DNA from: Hornefia porci
GTDB taxonomy: Bacteria; Bacillota; Clostridia; Peptostreptococcales; Anaerovoracaceae
Assembly: GCF_001940235.1 (NCBI RefSeq)
Contig: NZ_MJIE01000001.1
Coordinates: 2,728,001 to 2,792,000, forward strand
Length of the DNA: 64,000 nt
Direction: 5' to 3'
In this document: positions 1 to 9,039 of the stretch, one piece after another
How positions within the stretch are numbered: the first letter of the stretch is position 1
Layout: every line of letters begins with the position of its first letter
Made by a program: the position numbers and the translations under genes
The notes under the pieces: model-generated
Databases searched by the model: none
What the model saw: the letters and a program-made list of their open reading frames with translations, nothing else
What the model was told of the DNA's origin: nothing

Positions 1-1254
1 GTTCATAATGATGCAACTGATAACGGTAACGGTAACCAGTCCGCCGGTTCCCTTTGCAAAGTGCAGCAGGGACTGTGCGATTTCGCCCAGCATTCCGGAG
101 GCGTCCATGATGCCTCCGAAGCACATTGCGCAGAGGATCAGGTTGATGGTCCACATCATGGAATCCATACCGCCCTTGTCGTCAATCAGTTTATCAATAT
201 TGTATTCGCCGATGATGGCGTTGCTCAGACCCTGCTCTTTAGCAAGAGCTGCGAAGTCTCCGGCGTCCATTGCCAGGAAACTGTCCGCATCGTAGGATGC
301 GATCTGATCCGCCAGTTTGTCCTGTGCCTGTGTGTAAGCGTCGGTGAATCCCGGTACGGAATAACCGTAGTGCAGGAGTCCCGGCCACTCAGCCAGACTG
401 ATTCCGTTGAAGATGGAGCCGATCAGCATACCGGCAACGATACCGCCCATGATGCCCGGGATCGCAGGGATCTTCAGAGCAACGATGATGATAACCAGAA
501 TCGGCGGGATCAGCATCCACAGGTTCAGCTTGAAGTTGATCAGGCAGGCCTGTCTCATCGGTTCAACGATGTCCAGGTTGTTTCCGCTTGCTCTCATACC
601 CAGAATCAGGTAGATGACCAGAGCGATGATCAGAGACGGCGTAACCGTGTAGACCATGTGGCGAATGTGATCGAACAGCGTGGCGCCCGCCATGGCAGGA
701 GCCAGATTGGTGGTGTCAGACAGCGGCGACATCTTGTCTCCGAAATAAGCGCCGGAGACGACAGCGCCGGCTGCCATGCTGGACGGGATTCCGAGACCCG
801 TCGCAACACCGATCAGTGCGATACCGATGGTTCCGGCGGTGGTCCAGGAAGAACCGGTCGCCAGAGATACGATACAGCAGAGCAGACAGGCTGCGAACAG
901 GAAGATGCTCGGCTTCAGAATCAGCAGTCCGTAGTAGATCATCGCGGGAACGACGCCCGCGGCGACCCAGCATCCGATCAGCAGACCGACCTCAGCGAGG
1001 ATCAGAATGGCCTGCATGGAGCGGTTGATGGAAGCCAGCATGCCGGCCTCCAGGAATGACCATTTGTAGCCGTTCAGAGCGGCCACAATCGCGGCAAATG
1101 TCGCAGAAGTAAGAAGTGCGATGTGTACCTCGCCATAGTCACAGGCGAGTGCATCCCCAAATAATTTTCCAAGGATGCCCAGACAATACATTAATACGAT
1201 CAACGTGAAGAAGAAACATAATAATGCTTGCCATAGAGGTATCTTTCTACCCAT
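1..1254 (-). CDS. NhaC-type Na+/H+ antiporter, C-terminus off the left edge
   Basis: A hydrophobic reading frame starts at ATG 1252-1254 (minus strand) behind a GAGGAGG ribosome site and stays open for 418 codons to the window edge. It has many membrane helices and a stretch reading GAYFGDKMSPLSDTTNLAP, the signature of the NhaC/ArsB-like ion transporter superfamily, where polar residues in a helix break line the cation path. Expected role: exchange of Na+ for H+ at the cytoplasmic membrane; some relatives exchange organic acids, such as malate for lactate, so the substrate is not certain. The two-component genes upstream are co-directional but separated by a terminator. The last part of the protein is outside the window. 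Confidence 0.85.
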   Translation of the reverse strand, partial: MGRKIPLWQALLCFFFTLIVLMYCLGILGKLFGDALACDYGEVHIALLTSATFAAIVAALNGYKWSFLEAGMLASINRSMQAILILAEVGLLIGCWVAAGVVPAMIYYGLLILKPSIFLFAACLLCCIVSLATGSSWTTAGTIGIALIGVATGLGIPSSMAAGAVVSGAYFGDKMSPLSDTTNLAPAMAGATLFDHIRHMVYTVTPSLIIALVIYLILGMRASGNNLDIVEPMRQACLINFKLNLWMLIPPILVIIIVALKIPAIPGIMGGIVAGMLIGSIFNGISLAEWPGLLHYGYSVPGFTDAYTQAQDKLADQIASYDADSFLAMDAGDFAALAKEQGLSNAIIGEYNIDKLIDDKGGMDSMMWTINLILCAMCFGGIMDASGMLGEIAQSLLHFAKGTGGLVTVTVISCIIMN

Positions 1255-1280
1255 AATAAGTCCTCCTCAATAAGACAAGT

Positions 1281-1333
1281 AAAATAAAAAACCCATAAAC
1301 AATTACAATACTAAGTATATTCTCATGGGTTTT
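1281..1333 (-). terminator. Terminator after the sensor kinase
   Basis: On the minus strand AAAACCCAT pairs with ATGGGTTTT around a loop of about 29 nt, followed by TTTTTTATTTT. It separates the kinase gene from the antiporter. The loop and 3' arm also contain TTGTAA-16-TATTTT, a possible weak promoter for the antiporter. Confidence 0.55.
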
Positions 1334-1387
1334 CATATTCCAATATCAATTAATAATCAAAGTTTTCTGAACGGTAATTTTCCGTTA

Positions 1388-2677
1388 TTATTTTGTCACG
1401 TTTGGGAAACAAAGCGTAATGGAATAAAGGATTCCGTCGTTGTGAATCTCGCAGCTGCCGTTCATTTTCTCCATCATCGCGCGGATGTTGAGGACGCCGA
1501 TACGGGTGCTTTCATGACGCTCCTCGTGCCTGCTGATCGTGTTTTCAAAGGTGATGAGGGAAAAGCCGTCCTCCTCTGCGACCCTGAGTATGACGGGTCT
1601 GTCGGCGTCGGCGTATTTCAGTATGTTGGAGAGAATATTATCTGCGATTCTGCTGATGTATTCGAAGGATACCTGTGCGGTGGCCGCCGGCCAGTCTAGC
1701 TCCGCTTCAAGACGAAAGCCGTGAGAAGTAAGGTTTTCGGAGATGTCCGACAGCAGATCCTCGAAAATAATGCGGAAGGGCTCCGGATTTTCCAGATTGA
1801 CATGCTCCTCTCCGGTCACCAGGAAGCGCTCAAAAAGCTGATCGGACAACGCCTTGATCCGCTCGGTTTTTTCCAGTGCAACATGGAGATAATGATCGTG
1901 CTGCTGCTCGCTGCTGTACTTTTTCTCCACAAGAAAACCCAGATAGAGGAGCAGTGTGGTCAGAGGCGTCCGCAGGTCATGCGCCATCCGCGTGACCAGC
2001 TCGTTGTTGGCGTGAACCAGATTTTCCTCACGGATCATGTTGTCCCGGAGCGTAATGCGCATCTGATCCAGGCCGCGGGCGAGCAGCGCCAGCTCGTCGT
2101 TTCCGGGAACCGTGATTTCGTGTTCCATCCCGCCGCTTTCCAGAATGCGGATGTCCTGCTCCAGCCGGGTGATGTGGTTTATTTTGCGGCGCACAAAATA
2201 AAGGAACAGGGCGATGAACACGATGGAGCAGAGGATCAGCTCCAGAATCATGGCCAGAACATAATACTGATAAGTGACCGCATAGAAAAGGTAGAGATCC
2301 GCCTTTCCGTCTGCGAAATTCAGCGAGTAGTGCCGCAGATTCCGGTAGGTGACGCCGCCGGAGCTGACGTTCCCCTCTGAATTGTAAATCTGTTTATGAC
2401 CGTTGTAGATATAGGCGAAGGTACTGCGCTGCGTGTTGTCCCACTCTTTAATCGAGCTGACGTCCTTCAGCTGAAGGTCGCGGTCTGTGACAAAATGCTG
2501 CAGGCTGGCCGCCTTTTCCGCCGTTTTCTGATCCCAGAGTCTGGTGTCGTTCAGATGCTGATCCAGAAACGCGCTGCTGATTTCATGCATACAGAAATAC
2601 AGAAATCCCGATACCAGAAGAGCGATCAGAATACCAAAAAAGGCTTCCCTCTGTAATCCGTTGTTCAGTCTATTCAA
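1388..2677 (-). CDS. Sensor histidine kinase
   Basis: 429 residues. It has a membrane helix near residues 13-31, an extracytoplasmic domain of about 100 residues, a second helix near 137-160, a HAMP linker, then a HisKA domain with the phospho-acceptor box MAHDLRTPL at about residue 233, and an ATPase domain (DNILSNILKYAD N-box). The architecture is that of VanS/PhoR-like kinases. It overlaps the upstream response-regulator gene by 8 bp, so the two are co-translated. The glycine boxes of the ATPase domain are less standard (RIGVLNIRAMM). The signal sensed cannot be inferred; the flanking envelope lipoprotein is a candidate target. Confidence 0.92.
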   Translation of the reverse strand: MNRLNNGLQREAFFGILIALLVSGFLYFCMHEISSAFLDQHLNDTRLWDQKTAEKAASLQHFVTDRDLQLKDVSSIKEWDNTQRSTFAYIYNGHKQIYNSEGNVSSGGVTYRNLRHYSLNFADGKADLYLFYAVTYQYYVLAMILELILCSIVFIALFLYFVRRKINHITRLEQDIRILESGGMEHEITVPGNDELALLARGLDQMRITLRDNMIREENLVHANNELVTRMAHDLRTPLTTLLLYLGFLVEKKYSSEQQHDHYLHVALEKTERIKALSDQLFERFLVTGEEHVNLENPEPFRIIFEDLLSDISENLTSHGFRLEAELDWPAATAQVSFEYISRIADNILSNILKYADADRPVILRVAEEDGFSLITFENTISRHEERHESTRIGVLNIRAMMEKMNGSCEIHNDGILYSITLCFPNVTK

Positions 2678-3371
2678 AACGGTATCCCTTTCCCCAGACG
2701 GTTTTTATATGCTGCGGATTCTGCGGATCCGCCTCGATTTTGACTCTGAGCTTTCGGATGTGCACCATGACGGTGCTGTTGGAGGAGTAATAGTAGGGCT
2801 CGTTCCAGATGCTTTCATAGATATTCTGCGCGGAAAATACTTTGTTCGGATGCTTCATCAGCAGAAGAAGGATCTGGTATTCTTTGTCGGACAGATCCAC
2901 CTTGTCCTCGCCGACAAAGGTCTGGTTGAAGTTTTCCGAGATCCGCACTCCCGAACGTTCGATGTACCGTGCGGAATCCTCCGAATCGGCGGAGTCCTTT
3001 CCTTTGTACAGATGATAACGCCGCAGCAGCGCCTTGACTCTTCCCAGCAGCTCTGAATAGGAGAACGGTTTGACGAGATAGTCGTCGCCGCCGGCCATGA
3101 GACCGATGAGCTTATCCGACTCCTGCCCCTTCGCGGTGAGGAAGAGCACGGGAACAAAGGATTTTTTGCGAATCTCCTCGCAGGTTTTCAGACCGGAGAT
3201 TCCCGGTAGCATAATATCGAGGATGACCAGGTCGGTTTCCTCAGACAGGAGCTTCAGTCCGTCTTCGCCGCTTCCGGCTTCCGCTATCTGATAATCTTCA
3301 CTTTCCAGAAGGATGCGGACGCCTTCGCGGATGTCGGCGTCGTCTTCAATCAGCAGAATCTTGGATGGCAT
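2670..3371 (-). CDS. OmpR/PhoB-family response regulator
   Basis: 233 residues from ATG at 3369-3371, chosen over longer upstream starts because GGGAGGA lies 8 nt before it and the protein then opens with the standard receiver start MPSKILLIEDDADIREGV. The receiver carries the acidic pair, the phosphorylated Asp in LVILDIMLPG and the Lys in YLVKPFSYSEL. The C-terminal winged helix (residues about 135-233) ends in VWGKGYRFE, typical of OmpR-type DNA binding. It forms an operon with the kinase (8-bp overlap). It probably regulates its own or neighbouring envelope genes; the direct repeats at 3548 and 3617 are candidate sites. Confidence 0.93.
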   Translation of the reverse strand: MPSKILLIEDDADIREGVRILLESEDYQIAEAGSGEDGLKLLSEETDLVILDIMLPGISGLKTCEEIRKKSFVPVLFLTAKGQESDKLIGLMAGGDDYLVKPFSYSELLGRVKALLRRYHLYKGKDSADSEDSARYIERSGVRISENFNQTFVGEDKVDLSDKEYQILLLLMKHPNKVFSAQNIYESIWNEPYYYSSNSTVMVHIRKLRVKIEADPQNPQHIKTVWGKGYRFE

Positions 3372-3502
3372 AGTACTTTCCTCCCTCAGTTTGTTTTTTT
3401 CCGTGAAGCGTCGATCACAATGGTTCTTACCTTGCGGCAACGCCGCAGAGACGGCGGATTGCCGGGCTGTCGAATCCGCCGGCATATTAATCAGTCAGAA
3501 CC

Positions 3503-3533
3503 ATTATACCACAGCTTCCCGGAAACTGCGCAA
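3503..3533 (-). promoter_or_regulatory. Putative promoter of the two-component operon
   Basis: On the minus strand TATAAT (3503-3508) is preceded by TTGCGC with a 19-bp spacer. The predicted leader of about 125 nt contains a 9-bp inverted repeat, AATGGTTCT (3419-3427) with AGAACCATT (3497-3505), which overlaps the -10. Confidence 0.45.
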
Positions 3534-3650
3534 GGATTCTTTTGTGCCCTGTGAAAAACGCATCACGATCCGCGAAGACGCCGGACGGACGATACAGCAG
3601 AAGGACAGGAAAAAGACCTGTGAAAAACGCCGTCCCCGGCGGTGCGCCCC

Positions 3651-3679
3651 TTGTTTTGTGGCGGAATAAATGTTATCCT
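3651..3679 (+). promoter_or_regulatory. Promoter of the lipoprotein gene
   Basis: TTGTTT and TATCCT separated by 17 bp, 40 nt before the lipoprotein start. Two exact 14-bp repeats CCTGTGAAAAACGC (3548-3561 and 3617-3630) lie just upstream, between the divergent kinase operon and this gene, and may bind the response regulator. Confidence 0.5.
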
Positions 3680-3718
3680 TGAATCAGAGTGATATGCCGG
3701 AGTGAGGAGAGGAGCAGT

Positions 3719-4375
3719 ATGAGAGGAAAGAGATTAGTGGCGGCGCTGACCGCGGTCATGGTGGCGGTTCTGCTGACGGGCTGCGAAAGTGTAGGGGACA
3801 GGATAGGAGCGGGAAACTATGTGAGACCCTATTCAATGACAAAAAGTGAAAAGGAGCTGACGCAGCTTCTGAAGGGTGACGATGATTATACCGTTATCGG
3901 GCAGTTCAAGGTGGGCGATGAGTATAAATCGATTCAAATGGGCGCCGATGTATATAAGAAGGGAAAACTGTCTGAGACGAACGGAAGCTCTTTTTCTGCG
4001 CCTCTGGATTCAAAGGATTCACGGAGCGGAAAGCTTGCTGTCGTGGTGAGGGATCGGATGGTGCATCTGGCAGAGTCCAACGGAGAGGGCATGGCCGGAA
4101 GTTCGCGGGATGCCGCGATTTCAAAGAAGGCGACGGAGAAGGACTGGGGCGAAAGCAGCAGTGAGTTTACAGAGCCGGCAAAGGTATCGGACGGCAAAAA
4201 GATCTACCTGATGAGTCTGGTTCTGACGGATTCCGATCAGGTGGAAACTTATTCGCCCGAGGATATCGCGCAGCATCCGGAAAAGGTAAGGGATTATCAG
4301 TATGTTTATCTGTTCTACGTTATTTTCAGTAAAGACTCGACAGGGAAATCAGCGGACGGAACGGATAAAGAATGA
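3719..4375 (+). CDS. Putative lipoprotein of unknown function
   Basis: 218 residues starting at ATG 3719 behind GAGGAGAGGAG. The N-terminus has a basic start, a hydrophobic stretch and the lipobox LLTGC at about residues 19-23, so the protein should be lipid-anchored on the outer face of the membrane. The mature part is polar and has no domain I recognise. It is transcribed divergently from the two-component operon and followed by an MFS gene. The position suggests an envelope protein linked to the two-component system, but that is inference. Confidence 0.75.
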   Translation: MRGKRLVAALTAVMVAVLLTGCESVGDRIGAGNYVRPYSMTKSEKELTQLLKGDDDYTVIGQFKVGDEYKSIQMGADVYKKGKLSETNGSSFSAPLDSKDSRSGKLAVVVRDRMVHLAESNGEGMAGSSRDAAISKKATEKDWGESSSEFTEPAKVSDGKKIYLMSLVLTDSDQVETYSPEDIAQHPEKVRDYQYVYLFYVIFSKDSTGKSADGTDKE

Positions 4376-4504
4376 GGCTGCTGCGGCATCGCTGATTATC
4401 CACACCGCCATGTGGATTTGATTGTATACAATTTCGGCGAGCCCTGTGGAAAAGTGTATGAAATGTGTTGACTGAGCGGATTCAACGATGTTGAAAGGAA
4501 GAGA

Positions 4505-5716
4505 ATGAGAAAAAATCTGAAACCGAATATCGAATATGCTGAAATTTTCTGGACGCATTGGAGCGTGTATTGTGTGGTCGCCAGCTTCAGCTCGGTGTTT
4601 CTGCTTGCCAACGGATATACGAATACGGAAATCGGGACGATGATCGCGGCCGGAAACCTTGTATCTGTAGCGGTCCAGCCGGTTCTCGCCAGTGTGGCGG
4701 ACCGGTCCGAACGGTTCGGTGTTTTTCCGGTCTCCATCCTTGTCACTGTCATTGTAATGCTGTTTGAAGCAGTCACGCTGATTCTCAGCGGGAGGAGTTT
4801 CCTCCTGTCGGCGGCGTACGTTCTGATGTTCGGTTTTCAGGCCAGTCTGCAGCCGCTGCTGAATTCTATGGAGGCCAAGCTGGCGCGCCGCGGGATCGGT
4901 GTGGATTACGGAATCTGCAGAGCCATGGGGTCTCTGGGATATTCAGTGATGTCCGCAGTGCTGGGCGTTCTTGTGGTCAGCGCGGGTGTCCGTGCGCTTC
5001 CGGTCGCCGGAGAAATCTGTCTCCTGCTGCTTCTGGGCGGGCTGCTGCTTCTGGGCGGCCGTTTCCGGAAAGCGGGCTCGACGGCTTCCGCGGGCTCTCC
5101 GGACATAAAGGAAAAGGGCAGTATCTCCATGGGGGAGTTTATCCGCAGGCACAGGGTTTTCCTGGTCATCAACATCGGAATTCTCCTTATCTTCTATGAT
5201 CATCAGATTATCAACTTCTTTATGCTGCAGATCTTTCAGAATGTAGGCGGAGACAGCGGGAACATGGGTCATTACTATTCGATTATGACGATCCTGGAAC
5301 TGATTCCGCTCATTGGATTTACCTGGCTGACAAAACATTTCCGGTCATCTTTTCTGCTGAAGGTCGCTACGATAGGCTTTGTGCTTCGCGGTGTTTTCAT
5401 GCTCCTGGCACATACGCCGACGGCGATGATGCTCACTCTTGTGGTGCATCCTTTCGGATTTCCGCTTTTCCTGCCCGCGGTGGTCCGGTATATCAATGAG
5501 ATAATGGATGAGCGGGAGGCAGTGCGCGGCCAGTCTCTGTATGTGATTATGATTACTGTCAGTGCGGTCGCTGCGAGCTTCAGCGGCGGCGTGATACTGG
5601 ATACCCTTGGCGCTGACGCGCTGCTGTGGATCTGTGCGGTCACCTGTGTAATCGGAGCGGCGATCATTCTGCCTCTGCTGGACCGCGCAAAAACTGACAG
5701 CGCAAAAACTTTGTAA
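4505..5716 (+). CDS. MFS transporter (LacY/PPP-like)
   Basis: 403 residues with about eleven or twelve hydrophobic segments. The N-terminal helix runs into LANGYTNTEIGTMIAAGNLVS, and LASVADRSERFG after helix 2 matches the MFS cytoplasmic loop motif (D-x-x-x-R-x-G-like). The closest family I recognise is the MFS_1-like group that includes LacY and 3-phenylpropionate carriers, which are proton symporters. The substrate cannot be named. The start ATG has GAAAGGAAG upstream. A 129-bp gap separates it from the lipoprotein gene, so co-transcription is possible but unproven. Confidence 0.8.
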   Translation: MRKNLKPNIEYAEIFWTHWSVYCVVASFSSVFLLANGYTNTEIGTMIAAGNLVSVAVQPVLASVADRSERFGVFPVSILVTVIVMLFEAVTLILSGRSFLLSAAYVLMFGFQASLQPLLNSMEAKLARRGIGVDYGICRAMGSLGYSVMSAVLGVLVVSAGVRALPVAGEICLLLLLGGLLLLGGRFRKAGSTASAGSPDIKEKGSISMGEFIRRHRVFLVINIGILLIFYDHQIINFFMLQIFQNVGGDSGNMGHYYSIMTILELIPLIGFTWLTKHFRSSFLLKVATIGFVLRGVFMLLAHTPTAMMLTLVVHPFGFPLFLPAVVRYINEIMDEREAVRGQSLYVIMITVSAVAASFSGGVILDTLGADALLWICAVTCVIGAAIILPLLDRAKTDSAKTL

Positions 5717-5735
5717 ACAAAATGCAAATCGGAGG

Positions 5736-5764
5736 TTGAAAAAAACTCTGATCCGTCGTATAAT
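5736..5764 (+). promoter_or_regulatory. Promoter of tRNA-Val
   Basis: TTGAAA-17 bp-TATAAT, ending 17 nt before the mature 5' end of the tRNA. Confidence 0.7.
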
Positions 5765-5781
5765 AATTCAGGACGCGTTTC

Positions 5782-5857
5782 GGTCTGCTAGCTCAGCTGG
5801 GAGAGCACCTGGGTCACAACCAGGTTGTCGTGGGTTCGAGCCCCGCGCAGACCACCA
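5782..5857 (+). tRNA. tRNA-Val (anticodon CAC)
   Basis: A full cloverleaf can be drawn. Acceptor GGTCTGC/GCAGACC, D-stem GCTC/GAGC, anticodon stem CCTGG/CCAGG with loop GTCACAA (U33 then CAC), T-arm GTGGG-TTCGAGC-CCCGC, and an encoded CCA end. Anticodon CAC reads GUG valine codons. No integrase gene is adjacent. Confidence 0.93.
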
Positions 5858-5862
5858 CTTGA

Positions 5863-5900
5863 AACCCCTTGCAATTTCAACAGTTGCGAGGGGTTCTTTT
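5863..5900 (+). terminator. Terminator of tRNA-Val
   Basis: AACCCCTTGCAA pairs with TTGCGAGGGGTT (12 bp, one G-U), followed by CTTTT. Confidence 0.85.
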
Positions 5901-5913
5901 GTATTTCCGCCGG

Positions 5914-5941
5914 CCCGTTGACGAACATGTGCGTCAACGGG
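5914..5941. other. Perfect 10-bp hairpin without U-tract
   Basis: CCCGTTGACG pairs with CGTCAACGGG around AACATGTG, extended by imperfect CCGG ends. There is no T-run on either side, so it is not a standard terminator. It lies in the 215-bp gap between tRNA-Val and the nitroreductase. Role unknown; it could be an operator. Confidence 0.4.
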
Positions 5942-6116
5942 TCCGGGCTTCTGCGCATTTCGGGGTTTTCGCGGGAGATCGCGGGAGATTTTGTCGCCGG
6001 GAAGATGCTCTTGTCAGCCTGCGGCCCGTAATATATAATATTCAGTACAAAAACTGTTCTGATGCAGACGGCCCCTGTCCGTACATGCGGGCCGGAGCAT
6101 GGAAAGGGGAAGGCGT

Positions 6117-6647
6117 ATGGATATGCTGGATATACTGAGAGAGAGACGCAGTATTCGTAAATATACGGGGGAACCCGTACCGGAAGAGGCGCTTGAGAAG
6201 GTTCTGGCGGCCGGCCTGCTTTCCGCATCGAGCAAAGGCAGGAAACCGTGGGAATTCATTGTGGTGAGAGACCGGGAACGACTGAAGCGTATGAGCCGGT
6301 GCCGTGTCGGCGCCGCAGGGATGCTGGCAGGGGCGGACTGTGCCGTGGTCGTGATCGGCGATGAACAGAAAAGTGATGTGTGGATTGAGGACTGTGCGGT
6401 CGCCATGAGCAACATGCACACGACGGCGGCGAGTCTGGGACTGGGAAGCTGCTGGATTCAGGGGAGAAGCAGGGAAGCCGCGGAGGGCGGCACGACGGAG
6501 GATTTTCTTCGTTCAATTCTGAATTTCCCGGAGAACTTCAGACTGGAGGCGGTCTTGTCTCTCGGAATGCCCGCGGTAAAGCCTGCGGCGTATGAGCTTG
6601 AGACGCTGCCGACGGACAAAATCCACCGCGAGGTTTTCGGTGGATGA
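6117..6647 (+). CDS. Nitroreductase-family FMN protein
   Basis: 176 residues. Start ATG 6117 is chosen because AAGGGGAAGG precedes it and because the family opens at DMLDILRERRSIRKY; an upstream ATG at 6099 lacks a good ribosome site. The N-terminal RRSIRKYTGEPVPEEALEKVLAAG is the FMN phosphate-binding start of the nitroreductase fold, and ASLGLGSCWIQG is its C-terminal glycine-rich segment. Such enzymes are cytoplasmic NAD(P)H-dependent dimers reducing nitro compounds, quinones or flavins; the substrate is unknown. At 176 residues it is a short family member. A lipoprotein gene follows 60 bp later. Confidence 0.85.
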   Translation: MDMLDILRERRSIRKYTGEPVPEEALEKVLAAGLLSASSKGRKPWEFIVVRDRERLKRMSRCRVGAAGMLAGADCAVVVIGDEQKSDVWIEDCAVAMSNMHTTAASLGLGSCWIQGRSREAAEGGTTEDFLRSILNFPENFRLEAVLSLGMPAVKPAAYELETLPTDKIHREVFGG

Positions 6648-6707
6648 GTGCCGGAAAAACTGACAGCGGTGAATCATATTTGTCAGGAAAAAACGAGGAG
6701 GAAAACG

Positions 6708-7346
6708 ATGAAGAATATGAAGAAAATGCTTGCGATACTGATGACTGTGGCGCTTGCGGCCGTTCTGTGCGCCTGCGGCGGACCTGAGCCGACGGAGGTG
6801 GCAGATTCGTTTATGACGGCGCTGCAGAAGAACGATACAAAGACGATTAAAACGGTTTACGCGGGAGAAAGCATCGATCTGGAGCTGGCGTTTGAAGACG
6901 AGAGCGGAGATGACGGCTCGTCCGGCGGTTATTCGTCAACTCTGGAGAAAATTGTGGGAAACAAGCTGACCGGCTTTGACTATAAACTCAGCGATGAAAA
7001 AATCGACGGAGACAAGGCTTCTGTGAAGGTGAAGGTCACGACTTATGCGTTTGGAGACGCGCTCGAGGGCTTCTATCAGGATTACCGGGACAAGGTGCTG
7101 AAGCAGGTTCTGGCAGGGGCCTCCGACAAAAAAATAGGGGAGATGTCCCAGAAACTCCTGGAAAAACGTCTTAAAGCAATGAAAAAGAATTACACCGGGA
7201 CATTTACACTGCATCTCACAAAGAAAAGCGACGGATGGGTAATCGACAAATTCAAGGACGACGGAGACTTTTACAACGTCATGACCGGCGGGACTGTAGA
7301 TGCGCTGAAAAAGATTGAAGAGATGTTCAACAATACGACGGAATGA
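6708..7346 (+). CDS. Putative lipoprotein
   Basis: 212 residues from ATG 6708 behind GAGGAGG. A lysine-rich start, hydrophobic core and lipobox VLCAC (about residues 17-21) mark a lipid-anchored surface protein. The mature domain starts PTEVADSFMTALQKNDTKTIKTVY, a pattern seen in small NTF2-like (DUF4878/DUF5105-like) lipoproteins, in which a helix of this type leads a cone-shaped fold. The domain assignment is by resemblance only. It has no close functional link to the flanking nitroreductase or CstA. Confidence 0.7.
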   Translation: MKNMKKMLAILMTVALAAVLCACGGPEPTEVADSFMTALQKNDTKTIKTVYAGESIDLELAFEDESGDDGSSGGYSSTLEKIVGNKLTGFDYKLSDEKIDGDKASVKVKVTTYAFGDALEGFYQDYRDKVLKQVLAGASDKKIGEMSQKLLEKRLKAMKKNYTGTFTLHLTKKSDGWVIDKFKDDGDFYNVMTGGTVDALKKIEEMFNNTTE

Positions 7347-7443
7347 CCGGAACAGACAGCTCTCGGGATTGAATCAACTGAACCTGAAAGGACTGACTTT
7401 CCCGAAATGAATGGTATCGGACGGGAATCCGCCGGAGGCCGGG

Positions 7444-7472
7444 TTGACGCGCAATATAAAAAGTGCAATAAT
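7444..7472 (+). promoter_or_regulatory. Promoter of cstA
   Basis: TTGACG-17 bp-AATAAT; predicted start near 7479, giving a leader of about 109 nt before the cstA start. Confidence 0.65.
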
Positions 7473-7587
7473 TTAAGTGGAATTGATAATGTTTTCACTA
7501 TCCGGATTTTTTCAAATGCAGGGCGCGGTCGTTGACCCGGTTTTCGTTATGGCCCGACGTCACGGCGTACCCGGGGAGGAGGGAAGT

Positions 7588-9039
7588 ATGGTAAGTTTTA
7601 TTGTCTGTCTGACGGTTCTTATTATCGGTTATTTCACCTATGGCAAGGTCGCGGAGAAGGTCTACGGACCGGATGAGCGCGAAACGCCTGCTGTGCGCAT
7701 CAACGACGGGCTGGATTATGTCGTGATGCCGAAATGGAAGCTTTTTCTGATTCAACTGCTGAACATCGCAGGACTGGGTCCGATTTTCGGGGCGCTGGCC
7801 GGCGCTGAGTGGGGACCGGCGGTGTTCCTGTGGATCACCCTGGGAACGATTTTCGGCGGCGCGGTTCACGATCTGGGCGTCGGATTCATGAGTATGCGCC
7901 ATGACGGTCTGTCCATTTCCGAACTGACCGGAATGTACCTGGGAAACATCATGAAGCAGGTCATGCGCGTGTTCAGTGTGATTCTTCTGGTCATGGTCGG
8001 AACAGTTTTCGCAGTCGGGCCTGCCGCGCTGATTGCGCTTCTGATCGGAAAGCAGATTGACGGTGACAGCATCTGGACGAACACCTATTTCTGGCTTGCT
8101 GTCGTACTGATTTACTATTTCATCGCAACCTTTGTTCCCATCGACAAAATCATCGGAAATCTGTACCCGGTTTTCGGCGTGTGTCTGATTATCATGGCAC
8201 TCGGAGTTTCTGTTGGGATTTTCACCCACGGGTATACGATTCCGGAGATTACGCTGAGGAGTATGCATCCCGCCGGCACGCCGATCTGGCCGGTGATGTT
8301 TGTGACGGTCGCCTGCGGTGCGATTTCCGGATTCCACGCTACACAGTCGCCGCTGATGGCGCGATGCTGCGAAACAGAGAAGGAAGCGCATTTTGTATTC
8401 TACGGAGCCATGGTATGCGAGGGGATTATCGCTCTGATATGGGCTGCCGCCGGCTGTGCGGTCTATGCGCGCACAGGCGGACTGATGACCGGACTGTTTC
8501 AGATTATGAACGATCAGGGACAGGCCGGCACTGTCTATGATGTCTGTGCGAAAACGATGGGCGGCGCGGGAATCGTCCTCGCCATGATCGGCGTGATCGC
8601 CTGCCCGATTACCTCCGGGGACACATCTTTCCGGGCGGCCAGACTGGTAATCGCAGACTGGTTCAAACTCGATCAGGATTCGTACAAAGTCAGGCTGGCC
8701 GTTACTCTGCCGCTGCTGACGGCAGGCGCACTGATCAGTCAGCTCAACTATGATGTGGTGTGGCGGTACTTCAGCTGGTCCAACCAGACACTGGCGATGA
8801 TCGCTCTCTGGACGATCGCCATGTATCTCTATAAAAATCACCGGTTTTACTGGATGGCAGTGATTCCGGCGACGTTCATGTCCGCCGTTTCGGTCACCTA
8901 CTTCTGTTTCGCGAAGGAGTGTCTCGGCCTTTCCACTGCGATTTCCTACCCGGTCGGAATTGTGGTCGCGCTGATTTTCCTGGGGATCTTCCTCTCAAAG
9001 AGTGTGTTCGGCAGGAAGGACGACAGACTTGCGGCGTAG
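7588..9039 (+). CDS. cstA: CstA-family peptide/pyruvate transporter, short form
   Basis: 483 residues from ATG 7588, preceded by GGGGAGGAGGGAAG; earlier in-frame starts lack ribosome sites and family conservation. The protein begins with a membrane helix followed by YGKVAEKVYGPDERETPAVRINDGLDYVVMPKW and continues with IAGLGPIFGALAGAEWGP, both hallmarks of carbon-starvation protein A. Members are multi-helix inner-membrane carriers implicated in uptake of peptides or pyruvate. This is the roughly 480-residue Firmicutes form rather than the 700-residue enterobacterial form. It is a single-gene transcription unit with its own promoter and terminator. Confidence 0.9.
   Translation: MVSFIVCLTVLIIGYFTYGKVAEKVYGPDERETPAVRINDGLDYVVMPKWKLFLIQLLNIAGLGPIFGALAGAEWGPAVFLWITLGTIFGGAVHDLGVGFMSMRHDGLSISELTGMYLGNIMKQVMRVFSVILLVMVGTVFAVGPAALIALLIGKQIDGDSIWTNTYFWLAVVLIYYFIATFVPIDKIIGNLYPVFGVCLIIMALGVSVGIFTHGYTIPEITLRSMHPAGTPIWPVMFVTVACGAISGFHATQSPLMARCCETEKEAHFVFYGAMVCEGIIALIWAAAGCAVYARTGGLMTGLFQIMNDQGQAGTVYDVCAKTMGGAGIVLAMIGVIACPITSGDTSFRAARLVIADWFKLDQDSYKVRLAVTLPLLTAGALISQLNYDVVWRYFSWSNQTLAMIALWTIAMYLYKNHRFYWMAVIPATFMSAVSVTYFCFAKECLGLSTAISYPVGIVVALIFLGIFLSKSVFGRKDDRLAA

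Noticed and set aside
61..1059. Long plus-strand frame of 332 codons at the left end
   Set aside because: It is the complement of the NhaC-type antiporter gene; the minus-strand frame has transporter motifs and a ribosome site.
5782..5900. tRNA-Val as a phage attachment site
   Set aside because: No integrase or duplicated 3' end nearby; the following hairpin is an ordinary terminator.
7498..8841. Long minus-strand frame of 447 codons inside cstA
   Set aside because: It is rich in His/Asp/Arg/Gln without domains, typical of an antisense shadow of a GC-rich membrane-protein gene.
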